Assembly (NCBI GenBank): GCA_017886205.1
Contig: JAFNEO010000045.1
Coordinates: 1-64,000 of the forward strand
From: Candidatus Aminicenantota bacterium
Lineage (GTDB): Bacteria > Acidobacteriota > Aminicenantia > Aminicenantales > UBA8522
Direction: 5' to 3'
Length of the DNA: 64,000 nucleotides
A model generated the notes under the pieces. That model saw only the letters and a list, made by a program, of their open reading frames with translations, had not been told where the DNA came from and ran no database searches. Shown here one piece after another: positions 1-8,552 of this stretch. The position numbers and the translations under genes were made by a program. Within the stretch, counting starts at the first letter, position 1. The number at the start of each line of letters is the position of its first letter.

Positions 1-128
1 AACATTTTTTGGCAATTATGCCCGCGATGACAGTATTGCGGTTGTGGAGTCTTTTTTACAGCGAATGCTAATCCCCCTGCCCTCTTGGGCAAGCAAGGGG
101 GAAGAAAAATGTCGGAGGCGTATATCTT

Positions 129-1286
<1,158 letters not shown>

Positions 1287-1307
1287 CGGAAGGGCAAGGA
1301 GAAGACC

Positions 1308-2177
1308 ATGAGCATCCTCATCGATAAGAAGACGCGGGTCGTCGTCCTGGGGATCACGGGCGGCGAGGGGACGTTCCACGCCCAGCGCATGATCGAGTAC
1401 GGGACCAAGGTGGTGGCCGGGATGACGCCGGGCAAGGGCGGCCAGACCCACCTCGGTGTTCCGGTTTATAACACCGTGGCCGAAGCCATGGAAAAGGAAG
1501 GCGCCAACGCGGCGGCCATCTTCGTGCCGCCGTTTGCAGCCGCCGACGCTATCATGGAATCGGCGGACGCCGGTGTCGCGGTGGTCGTCTGCATTACCGA
1601 AGGCATCCCGACCTTTGACATGATCAGGGCGAAGGCCTACCTCAAGTCCAAGCCGGTGTCGCTCATCGGCCCCAATACACCGGGGGTCATATCGCCCGGG
1701 AAGTGCAAGATCGGCATCATGCCCGGACACATCCACACGCCGGGGACGGTCGGGATCATCAGCCGCTCGGGAACGCTCACCTACGAGGCTGTACAGCAGG
1801 TCGGCAAAGCCGGGCTCGGCCAGTCCACGGCCATCGGCATCGGCGGGGACCCGATCGTCGGGATGAAGTACATCGACCTTCTGAAGCTTTTCAAGAAGGA
1901 CAAGGGGACCGAGGCCGTCATCTTGATCGGCGAGATCGGCGGAACGGCGGAGGAAGAAGCAGCTGAGTACATCAAGAAGGAATTCAACAAGCCGGTGGTG
2001 AGCTTCATCGCCGGGCAGACCGCTCCTCCCGGGCGCCGGATGGGCCACGCGGGTGCGATCATCGCCGGCGGCAAAGGGACGGCCAAGGAAAAGATGGAAG
2101 CGCTCGAGGCGGCGGGAGTCTTTGTCGCTAAAAGCCCGGCCGAGATCGGGCTCAAGGTCAAGGAAGCCCTTAAATAA
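1308..2177 (+). CDS. sucD: Succinyl-CoA synthetase alpha subunit
   Basis: This is the CoA-binding and phospho-histidine subunit that partners SucC. At 289 residues it is full length. The Rossmann-type CoA-binding domain begins with [14 protein letters not shown], close to the family GxTGxxGTFH motif. The catalytic histidine is visible in [18 protein letters not shown] near residue 246. An AAGGAGAAG ribosome site precedes the ATG. The next gene starts about 60 nt downstream, but a palindromic repeat lies between, so co-transcription past sucD is uncertain. Confidence 0.97.
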   Translation: MSILIDKKTRVVVLGITGGEGTFHAQRMIEYGTKVVAGMTPGKGGQTHLGVPVYNTVAEAMEKEGANAAAIFVPPFAAADAIMESADAGVAVVVCITEGIPTFDMIRAKAYLKSKPVSLIGPNTPGVISPGKCKIGIMPGHIHTPGTVGIISRSGTLTYEAVQQVGKAGLGQSTAIGIGGDPIVGMKYIDLLKLFKKDKGTEAVILIGEIGGTAEEEAAEYIKKEFNKPVVSFIAGQTAPPGRRMGHAGAIIAGGKGTAKEKMEALEAAGVFVAKSPAEIGLKVKEALK

Positions 2178-2180
2178 ATA

Positions 2181-2253
2181 GGGGTCAGGTCTCAACAATC
2201 AACAATTCAACCGATGCAATAAAGATATTTGTTAAATGTTGAGACCTGACCCC
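2181..2253. repeat. Palindromic REP-like repeat between sucD and the PHP gene
   Basis: A perfect 17-bp inverted repeat, GGGGTCAGGTCTCAACA at 2181-2197 and its complement at 2237-2253, encloses an AT-rich centre. Weaker symmetry extends each arm to about 26 bp. The GGGGTCAGGTCT core resembles interspersed REP-type repeats associated with tyrosine (Y1) transposases in other bacteria. That link is from memory of such repeats and is not shown here, since no transposase gene is nearby. The element starts 3 nt after the sucD stop. Its right arm contains the ATG that opens the next reading frame. Confidence 0.75.
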
Positions 2254-2943
2254 AGAGTCCCCAGGCTAAAGGTTGATTTCCACACTCATACGGGCGACGA
2301 CCCTAAAGACTATATCGACTTCAGCTCCGAGCAGCTCATCGACAGGGCCGCAGAGCGGGGTTTCGATGCTCTGGCCATAACTAACCACAACATTGTAACA
2401 TTCAACCGTGAGCTCGAGGAATATGCCGCGGACCGCGATATCCTGCTCATCCCCGGCGTCGAGCTGACGCTCTCCAACAAGCACGTCGTCATCGTCAACC
2501 CGGACTTCAGGGAGGCCGAGGATTTCCGGTCGCTCGATGACCTGGCGGGGATCAGAAACGACAGGAACCTCATTATTGCACCTCATCCCTTCTATCCCGG
2601 GTTCAGGTGCCTCGGGTCGGACTTGGAAACGCACATCGATTCTTTTGACGCCGTCGAGTTCTCGTTCTTCTACAACCACCTCATCAACCCGAACAAAAAG
2701 GCCGTTGCGGCCGCTGATCATCATCGCAAACCGCTGGTCGGATCTTCCGACTGTCACAACATCTGGCAGGTCGGATATACCTATTCACTCGTCGAGGCCG
2801 AGAGGACGATCCCGTCCATCATCACGGCCGTCAAAAAAGGCAGGGTCGAAGTCGCCACCACCCCCCTGTCCATGCGGGCGATGTTCAGAGTAGGAGTCAA
2901 CTGGATTCTGGGCGACAAACTGCGTGTTCATCTCCGGATATAG
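2236..2943 (+). CDS. PHP-domain metal-dependent phosphoesterase
   Basis: This is a PHP (polymerase and histidinol phosphatase) domain protein of 235 residues. Visible metal-ligand motifs are VDFHTHTGDD near the N-terminus, the AITNHN segment, PGVEL, APHPF and SSDCH. Stand-alone PHP proteins hydrolyse phosphoesters such as nucleoside 3',5'-bisphosphates or histidinol phosphate; the substrate here is unknown. The annotated ATG lies inside the right arm of the 2181-2253 repeat and has no clear ribosome site. Homologues usually begin close to the KVDFHTHT segment (about 2269), so the first 11 residues may be repeat-derived or untranslated. Confidence 0.85.
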   Translation: MLRPDPRVPRLKVDFHTHTGDDPKDYIDFSSEQLIDRAAERGFDALAITNHNIVTFNRELEEYAADRDILLIPGVELTLSNKHVVIVNPDFREAEDFRSLDDLAGIRNDRNLIIAPHPFYPGFRCLGSDLETHIDSFDAVEFSFFYNHLINPNKKAVAAADHHRKPLVGSSDCHNIWQVGYTYSLVEAERTIPSIITAVKKGRVEVATTPLSMRAMFRVGVNWILGDKLRVHLRI

Positions 2944-3042
2944 AAAACGAATCGTTCCGAACTAGAAGGAGAGGGCAGGACCGAATGCTCTGTATTCTCA
3001 CAATCACGAGATAGAGGATAGAGTCCAACAGCCGGACGGCAT

Positions 3043-3071
3043 TTGTAGAGCTGAGCCGAATTTGGTATATA
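3043..3071 (+). promoter_or_regulatory. Sigma70-type promoter for the MBL-fold hydrolase
   Basis: TTGTAG at 3043-3048 and TATATA at 3066-3071 are separated by 17 nt. Transcription would start near 3078, leaving a leader of about 25 nt that holds the strong AGGAGG ribosome site upstream of the ATG at 3103. Confidence 0.5.
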
Positions 3072-3102
3072 TTGGCCGAAAATGTCACTCTGAGGAGGTC
3101 TC

Positions 3103-4059
3103 ATGAAAAAAACCGGAAATATTGTGTATGGCTTGGCCGTATTGGGTTTGGTCTTTCTCGCCCAGGGCCAGGCGTCTCAACAAACCCAGCCGACCCAACA
3201 GGCGCAGCCGCCCCAATACCAGCAGCAGCCCTCGCCCATAACGCTCGAGAAGATCGCCGATAGTATCTACCAGGTCAAAGGCGGAAGCGGCGCCAACGGC
3301 GGTGTCATCATCGGCTCAAAGGAGATCATGGTCATCGACGCCAAGATGAGCCAAGAATCGGCCAAGCAGATGCTCGCCGAGATCAAGAAAATTTCAGCCG
3401 TGCCCATCGGAATTCTTGCCTTTACCCACAGCGACGGCGACCATGTCAACGGGATCACCGGCTTTCCGGCCGACATCAAGATCTTCGCCCAGGAGGAGAC
3501 GAAGCACTACATGGATGAGGCCTTTAAGGACGAAAAGCAGAGGGCTTATCTTCCCCTGATCAAAACCTTCGCCTCAGGGGGCCCTGAATACGACTTGGGC
3601 GGCCTGAAAGTCCAGCTCCTCTATTTTGGACCCGCCCATACGAGCGGCGATGCCGTCGTCTTCTGCCCCCAAGAGAAAGTCGCTTTTCTTGGCGACCTCT
3701 TCTTCGCCGGCCGGGACCCGCTCGTCCATCGCCATAAAAACGGGAGTTCGTTTGGACTGGTCAAGGTGCTCAACTCTGTGCTTCAACTTGATGCCGAAGT
3801 CTTTCTCAGCGGACACGCCGAAAAAGCCACCCGGTCCGACGTCGAAAACCTGATCAAGTCGATTGAGGAAAAGCAGGCCCAGATCAAGGCCATGATCGCC
3901 GAGGGCAAGCCTCTGGACGAGATCAAGAAGTTCTACAAAGTCGAAGACAGGCCGGCGGGACCGGGACGGCCCCAATTTCTGAGCCTGACCGAGGTGATCT
4001 ACCTGGAGATCATGGAAAAGCAAATAAAACTACGCCCGAAAAGCCATAATGATCACTGA
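3103..4059 (+). CDS. Secreted MBL-fold metallo-hydrolase
   Basis: This 318-residue metallo-beta-lactamase-fold hydrolase has an N-terminal signal peptide (about residues 1-23) followed by a Gln/Pro-rich linker, so it should act in the periplasm. The metal site reads THSDGDHVNG, an HxDxDH variant of HxHxDH. Later ligands appear as GPAHTSGD, FLGDLFF and FLSGHAEK. The architecture resembles subclass B1-like MBL proteins, but the His-to-Asp change makes a true beta-lactamase doubtful, and the substrate is unknown. AGGAGG lies 5-6 nt before the start. The gene overlaps the 3' end of the opposite-strand fusion gene by 7 bp. Confidence 0.85.
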   Translation: MKKTGNIVYGLAVLGLVFLAQGQASQQTQPTQQAQPPQYQQQPSPITLEKIADSIYQVKGGSGANGGVIIGSKEIMVIDAKMSQESAKQMLAEIKKISAVPIGILAFTHSDGDHVNGITGFPADIKIFAQEETKHYMDEAFKDEKQRAYLPLIKTFASGGPEYDLGGLKVQLLYFGPAHTSGDAVVFCPQEKVAFLGDLFFAGRDPLVHRHKNGSSFGLVKVLNSVLQLDAEVFLSGHAEKATRSDVENLIKSIEEKQAQIKAMIAEGKPLDEIKKFYKVEDRPAGPGRPQFLSLTEVIYLEIMEKQIKLRPKSHNDH

Positions 4060-6311
4060 GCGGTGGCCCTTGGGATCACCTCCCCAGTGAAAACAAAGTA
4101 ATCATAGACGAGACGGGCGATCTCGGCGATAATCCTCTCCACATCTTCGGCTTCATCCTCGGAGTCTTTGGTGAAGACGGTGAGAGCCACATGTCCGAGG
4201 CCGTCGGGAAGAGTGATAATCCCCGTGTCGTTAAATGTGCCCGCGATCGTCCCCGTCTTATGGGCGACGGGTGTCCCCGGCGGCAGCTCTCCCTTGATCC
4301 GCCCCTCCCCTGTCTGGCACTGGAGCATGATGGAGAGGATGAGGTCGCAGCTCTCCGGATTGAGGATCTCCTTCTTATAGATCTTATCCAGGAGCCGGTT
4401 CATGGCCGCCGGCGTGCTCTGATCCCGGGGGTCCAGGATGAACTTCCGTCTGGATTCACGCCTGGCTTCGGGGCTTCGTTCGGGCGTCTTCCGGGATTCG
4501 GCTTCGATTTGTTCGAGGGTCAATCCCCTGTATTTTTGATAATCCACGCCCATCCAGTCCATAATCAATTCCTGGCACGACCTGTCGACCGAGATGCCCT
4601 CGACCCCGTACTGCCTGAGGCGTTTGTTGACATTCTCCGCACCCACTTTGGCCAGCAGGACGTCGGTGGCCGAGTTATCGCTGATCATCATCATCAAGTT
4701 GATCAGGTTCCGGACGGTAAGCTTGATCCCCGGCGCAGTCAGGCTGGAGAGCATACCGCTTCCCAAGTGCTGGTCGGTCTTCTGGACGCTGACTTCGTCG
4801 TCGAGCGAAAACCGGCCCTCCTTGACCTGGGCCATAACCTCGACCAGGACGGGCACCTTGAAGGTGCTGGCCATGGGAAAGGGACTCCCGGCATTGAGCT
4901 CGAGACCCTGCCCGGACTCGAGATGCCTGAGCGCAACACCCACCTCGCCTCCGGCCCTCTTGATGACGCCCTCGATGCGCCTTCGCAGACGGTCGATGCG
5001 ACCGTTGGGCGGGGCTGCGGCCAGAGCCGGTTTCATTTTGTCGCCCGGCGCTTTCTTTTCGTCCCCTTTCATTTCGGCCGGCGGCTTGAACTCAAACTTG
5101 ATCGTCAGCTCTTTGGCCTCCCCGTTCCGGAGAAACCGGAACTTCGCTTCCCCATCCCAGGGTATGCCGGCCAAGTAGGTCCGCATTTCATTGATATCGG
5201 AGAAGCCGCGGCCATCGACGGACAGTATCACATCTCCCTTCTCGATGTCGGCGCCGAGCGCGACCCCGTCGATCGGCTTCCTCTCGATGACAATATTATC
5301 GAGCCCGTCCACCTTCTTGAGGGCGAGGCCGACCGCTGGATTGGCCGAACGCTCCTGTTCGGAAATCCCCCAGACGAAGTCGGCGAAGCTCCCGGAAACG
5401 GCCAGGCTGCGCTCATCGGCCGCCACCTCGACGGCCACGACGGTCCGGAAGGGCATCCGGTTCCTCTCGAATACCCGGCGATTGATACCCAGGTTGTAGA
5501 GAAGATGTCCGGACCCGGCCAGGACGATCATCTTTCTTTTCCCCTTTTCTGCGCACCTAATGGCATTGGCCGCCATGACCTCATCCCAGGCCGACTGCGC
5601 CCGGTACAGCCCCTCGAACATCTTCTCCAAGCCTTCCCCTTTCATGGCGTGGGGGATCTCGCTTGACTCGAAGATCGTCCGGATGAGCGTTCGGTGGTCC
5701 TGATCGGAGAAGTCGGGCCGGGAAACCAGAGCTTTTTCCTCGTCGGAGAGGCCTTCCCAGCCTTTCATCCTTATTTTGGTGATGACCTCGCGGGGCGCGT
5801 TGAGGCCGAAGACCGGGATCTTATTATCCCTGGCAAAATCGAGGATCTTCTCGTAGTAGCCGTAATTCATGCTCCAGTTGACATACCATCTCACTTCACG
5901 GATGAGGTCGTCCTTGGAGAGGAGTCCCTGGCTCCACTTGTCCAGGGCCGGCTGGGTCTCGGCGGGCAGCATCTCCAAGCCTATGGCGATATTCGGGTCT
6001 TGGGTGAAGAGGCCCTGGATGACTTTGAGCTGAATGTCGTGCATGGCCATGTTGTCGTGGCTTTCCCCGACGTATACGAAGCGGCTGTCGTTCATCTCCT
6101 TGATCATTTTTTCAAAGGGCACCGGTTTTCCGGTGCGGGCCGAGACAATCCCGCCGGAGGTAACTTGGATGACCTTGCTTTTAAGCTTGGCGTCACCGAT
6201 CGCCAGGCGGAGTGTCTTGTCTTCTCCTTCCGCTTTTTCCTGGCACAAGATGGCGGTTGAAACGAGTGCCAGCAATACGAAAAGAACAAAGGCGGCTCTT
6301 TTTCTGAACAT
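4053..6311 (-). CDS. ChaN-like / PDZ / class A beta-lactamase-like serine hydrolase fusion
   Basis: This 752-residue exported protein has three parts. Residues 1-23 form a signal peptide. Residues about 65-300 form a ChaN-like (haem-binding, DUF399-type) domain with VGESHDN at 81-87 and LAGSGH at 264-269. Residues about 325-408 form a PDZ domain. Residues about 440-745 form a class A beta-lactamase/transpeptidase-like domain with Ser482-xx-Lys485 (STFK), Ser544-Asp-Asn546 (SDN) and Lys685-Thr-Gly (HKTG). The omega-loop region reads VDRSCQELI. Aligned with DRxEPELN, the deacylating Glu166 position is Cys579 and the Asn170 position is Ile583, followed by an insertion of about 35 residues before DPRDQSTPAAM. 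The ATG at 6311 has GAGGAGG upstream, so the TTG one codon earlier is unlikely. Function is not known; antibiotic hydrolysis is doubtful. Confidence 0.88.
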   Translation of the reverse strand: MFRKRAAFVLFVLLALVSTAILCQEKAEGEDKTLRLAIGDAKLKSKVIQVTSGGIVSARTGKPVPFEKMIKEMNDSRFVYVGESHDNMAMHDIQLKVIQGLFTQDPNIAIGLEMLPAETQPALDKWSQGLLSKDDLIREVRWYVNWSMNYGYYEKILDFARDNKIPVFGLNAPREVITKIRMKGWEGLSDEEKALVSRPDFSDQDHRTLIRTIFESSEIPHAMKGEGLEKMFEGLYRAQSAWDEVMAANAIRCAEKGKRKMIVLAGSGHLLYNLGINRRVFERNRMPFRTVVAVEVAADERSLAVSGSFADFVWGISEQERSANPAVGLALKKVDGLDNIVIERKPIDGVALGADIEKGDVILSVDGRGFSDINEMRTYLAGIPWDGEAKFRFLRNGEAKELTIKFEFKPPAEMKGDEKKAPGDKMKPALAAAPPNGRIDRLRRRIEGVIKRAGGEVGVALRHLESGQGLELNAGSPFPMASTFKVPVLVEVMAQVKEGRFSLDDEVSVQKTDQHLGSGMLSSLTAPGIKLTVRNLINLMMMISDNSATDVLLAKVGAENVNKRLRQYGVEGISVDRSCQELIMDWMGVDYQKYRGLTLEQIEAESRKTPERSPEARRESRRKFILDPRDQSTPAAMNRLLDKIYKKEILNPESCDLILSIMLQCQTGEGRIKGELPPGTPVAHKTGTIAGTFNDTGIITLPDGLGHVALTVFTKDSEDEAEDVERIIAEIARLVYDYFVFTGEVIPRATAQ

Positions 6312-6400
6312 CAATACGTCCTCCTCTTCAGTATCGAACCCGTATCATAGCTCCCGCCTCCGCTTTCCGTCAAACGCTAAGAAGTACGCTTATTCGGCTA

Positions 6401-6650
6401 ATGAGCAAGTTGGGAATGGAGAAGCGACCTCTCAGGTTCAGCCTTCCCGGAGCGTTTTTCGAGGGGAGCCGCTCTGGCGGCCGGGAGGACTGTCTGAGCA
6501 CGTGGAGAACTCATGGAGATGGACTAGAATGGAGACAACAAGCACTTGGCGTCAGGATATATCACGCGGAGTTCCGCAGCGCCGAGAAAAGCGTTCCGGG
6601 AACGGCGTTAAGAACCTGAGCGGGAGCGAGGACATTCCCAACTTGCTCAT
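6401..6650. repeat. 250-bp element with inverted terminal arms in a gene-less gap
   Basis: The 394-bp gap 6315-6708 has no convincing gene. Within it, ATGAGCAAGTTGGGAATG at 6401-6418 is repeated perfectly inverted at 6633-6650. Further inward, CTCAGGTTC and the segment TTCCCGGA(G/A)CG(T/C)TTTT also recur in mirrored positions, giving imperfect arms of about 60 bp around a unique centre. This is the layout of a non-autonomous mobile element or a very large palindromic repeat. The left arm's plus frame contains RPLRFSLPGAFF, which recalls the start of Y1 transposases. The right arm gives only a weaker match, so a transposase relic is possible but not established. Confidence 0.7.
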
Positions 6651-6708
6651 CCAGGAATGCTCAGCATGTCTTGACAGCCCGAAGCTAAGTCCTTAGAATT
6701 CGGGGGAA

Positions 6709-7860
6709 ATGAAAGAGGGTGAGGGTCAGGCCAAGAAAACGGTCCGCGTCTTCGCCGCCGCCTCCTTCCTCAACGACCTGGGCTCGGACATCATCTATCC
6801 GGTCTGGCCCCTGTTCGTGACTGAAATCCTCAAGGCCAACATGGCCGTGCTCGGGTTCCTCGACGGCCTGGGCGAAGCCCTCGTCTCTCTCTCCCAGGCC
6901 GCTTCCGGATACGCCTCCGACCGGATCAGGCGCCGCAAAATCTTCATCTGGACAGGGTACCTGTGCGGTTCGCTCTCGCGGGTCGGGTATGCCCTCTCCA
7001 GCCTGTGGCCGCATCTCATCCCCTTCCGCGTCCTCGACCGGGTCGGAAAGATCCGGAGCGCGCCCCGTGACGCCCTGATCGCCGATGCCACGACCGAGGA
7101 GAACCGCGGCCGCACCTTCGGCCTGCTGCGCACCATGGACAACCTGGGCGCAGTCTGCGGCATCGTACTTTGCATCGCCCTCCTGCCACTCCTGGGCTAT
7201 CGGCTGCTGTTTGCCCTGGCCGCGCTCCCGTCTCTGGTCGGGGCCCTCCTCATCCTCTTAATGATTCGCGAGGACAAGGGATCAGACCGGAAGATATTCA
7301 AGGGGCTTTCGTTGCGGGACATCGGGCCAAACTTACGGCTCTACATGCTGCTGAGCGGGATCTTTGCCCTCGGGGCTTTCAGCTACTCTTTCCTCCTTAT
7401 CTACGCTAAGAGGTTCGGGTTCAAGACGGCCTTCATCCCGGTCCTCTACCTGACCTTCACGGCGACGGCCTCGCTCCTCTCACTTCCCTTCGGCCGGCTT
7501 TCCGACAGGATCGGGAGAAAGCGGGTCCTCATCCTGGCCTTTCTCTTCTGGGCGGCGGTCTGCGCCGGCCTCTTGACCGTTCACCGCCTCGTTTTCTTGC
7601 CTCTGATCTTCGTGCTCTACGGAGCCCATAAAGCCGCCCTTGACCCGGTGCAAAAAACCTTGGTCTGCGAGCTTTCGCCCCTGAGCTTCCGGGCGAGCTG
7701 CCTCGGCGGCTTCCAAATGGTCATCGGCCTGTGCGCACTTCCCGCTTCGCTCCTCGCCGGCTGGCTATGGGAACACGCCGGCCTTTTCGCACCCTTCTAT
7801 CTCAGCCTCGGGCTCACGGCCGTCGCCTCTCTCCTTTTGCTCTTCGTCAAAGAGGGCTGA
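6709..7860 (+). CDS. MFS transporter
   Basis: This is a 383-residue major facilitator superfamily permease with about 12 hydrophobic segments. The loop after helix 2 reads GYASDRIRRRK, the MFS signature (GxxxDRxxRR), and its second-half counterpart is GRLSDRIGRKR. A DRVGKIRSAPRDALIAD segment and early FLNDLGSDIIYP are typical of a bacterial MFS subgroup often annotated only as 'MFS transporter'. The substrate cannot be read from the sequence. The ATG follows GGGGGAA at a very short distance, so initiation may be weak or start elsewhere. The next gene begins 85 nt later on the same strand. Confidence 0.9.
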   Translation: MKEGEGQAKKTVRVFAAASFLNDLGSDIIYPVWPLFVTEILKANMAVLGFLDGLGEALVSLSQAASGYASDRIRRRKIFIWTGYLCGSLSRVGYALSSLWPHLIPFRVLDRVGKIRSAPRDALIADATTEENRGRTFGLLRTMDNLGAVCGIVLCIALLPLLGYRLLFALAALPSLVGALLILLMIREDKGSDRKIFKGLSLRDIGPNLRLYMLLSGIFALGAFSYSFLLIYAKRFGFKTAFIPVLYLTFTATASLLSLPFGRLSDRIGRKRVLILAFLFWAAVCAGLLTVHRLVFLPLIFVLYGAHKAALDPVQKTLVCELSPLSFRASCLGGFQMVIGLCALPASLLAGWLWEHAGLFAPFYLSLGLTAVASLLLLFVKEG

Positions 7861-7945
7861 GCGGCCGTCTTGACTTCTGTCAGGGACCTACCTAATATGG
7901 GACAAGACTGCGGCAGGGCCGCCAGAAAAGAGGAGGACTCCGTCC

Positions 7946-8530
7946 ATGGAAAAAACCGAGACCCTCAAAGACGGAAAAAAAGTCACCATCCGGCCGCTGA
8001 CCCTCAAAGACCTGGACCGGCTGATGGCCTTCTACCGCTCCCTGCCCCCCGAAGACCGGAAATACCTGCGCGTCGACGTCACCGACCGCAAGCTGGTCGC
8101 CGAGCGCATCCGGCTCATCGACCAAGGGCAGGTCTTCCGGATCATCGCCCTCTATAAAGACAAGATCGTCGCCGACGGGGCCCTGGAGCTCAGCGGCGAG
8201 GAATGGCGCCGGCACCAGGGTGAGGTCCGGCTGATCGTCGCCCGTCCCTACAGGAGAAAAGGGCTGGGCATGATCATGATCCGGGAGCTCTACTTCCTGG
8301 CCACAGCCAGAAACGTCGAGACGATCGTCGCCAAGATGATGCGTCCGCAGAAGGGAGCCCAGACCATCTTTCACCGGCTCGGTTTCCGGGAAGAGGCCCT
8401 TCTCCCGGACTACGTCAGGGACCTCACGGGCAGGACCCAGGACCTCCTCATCATGGTCTGCAACCTCGGCGACGTGTGGACCGAACTCGACCACTTCTAC
8501 AGCGATTCAGACTGGGAGCGCTGCCGCTAA
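7946..8530 (+). CDS. GNAT-family N-acetyltransferase
   Basis: This 194-residue protein has the GNAT acetyltransferase fold. The acetyl-CoA loop is seen as ARPYRRKGLGMIMIREL (R/QxxGxG/A) near residues 105-121. The N-terminal segment KKVTIRPLTLKDLDRLMAFY is a typical beta1-alpha1 start, and FHRLGFREE is the usual late motif. The acceptor substrate is unknown. AGAGGAGG precedes the ATG. The patatin gene starts 22 nt downstream, so the two may be co-transcribed. Confidence 0.88.
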   Translation: MEKTETLKDGKKVTIRPLTLKDLDRLMAFYRSLPPEDRKYLRVDVTDRKLVAERIRLIDQGQVFRIIALYKDKIVADGALELSGEEWRRHQGEVRLIVARPYRRKGLGMIMIRELYFLATARNVETIVAKMMRPQKGAQTIFHRLGFREEALLPDYVRDLTGRTQDLLIMVCNLGDVWTELDHFYSDSDWERCR

Positions 8531-8552
8531 TCCAAGTTTTTCGGGAGACAGG

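Noticed and set aside
69-102. Hairpin CCCCCTGCCC...AAGGGGG upstream of sucC, possibly a terminator of an upstream gene
   Set aside because: The stem is interrupted and there is no T-run on the plus strand. It may be a leader structure, but I could not support a terminator call.
4053-5000. Class A beta-lactamase resistance gene
   Set aside because: The Glu166 and Asn170 positions are Cys and Ile, and the domain is part of a larger chromosomal fusion, so hydrolytic resistance is not supported.
4191-5666. A 491-codon open frame antisense to the ChaN-PDZ-serine hydrolase gene
   Set aside because: The sense strand has clear catalytic motifs and a signal peptide; the antisense product is low-complexity.
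6401-6619. A 72-codon ORF as a real gene or a Y1 transposase fragment
   Set aside because: Only about 12 residues look transposase-like. The right arm encodes a similar-looking string by symmetry, so the match may be coincidental.
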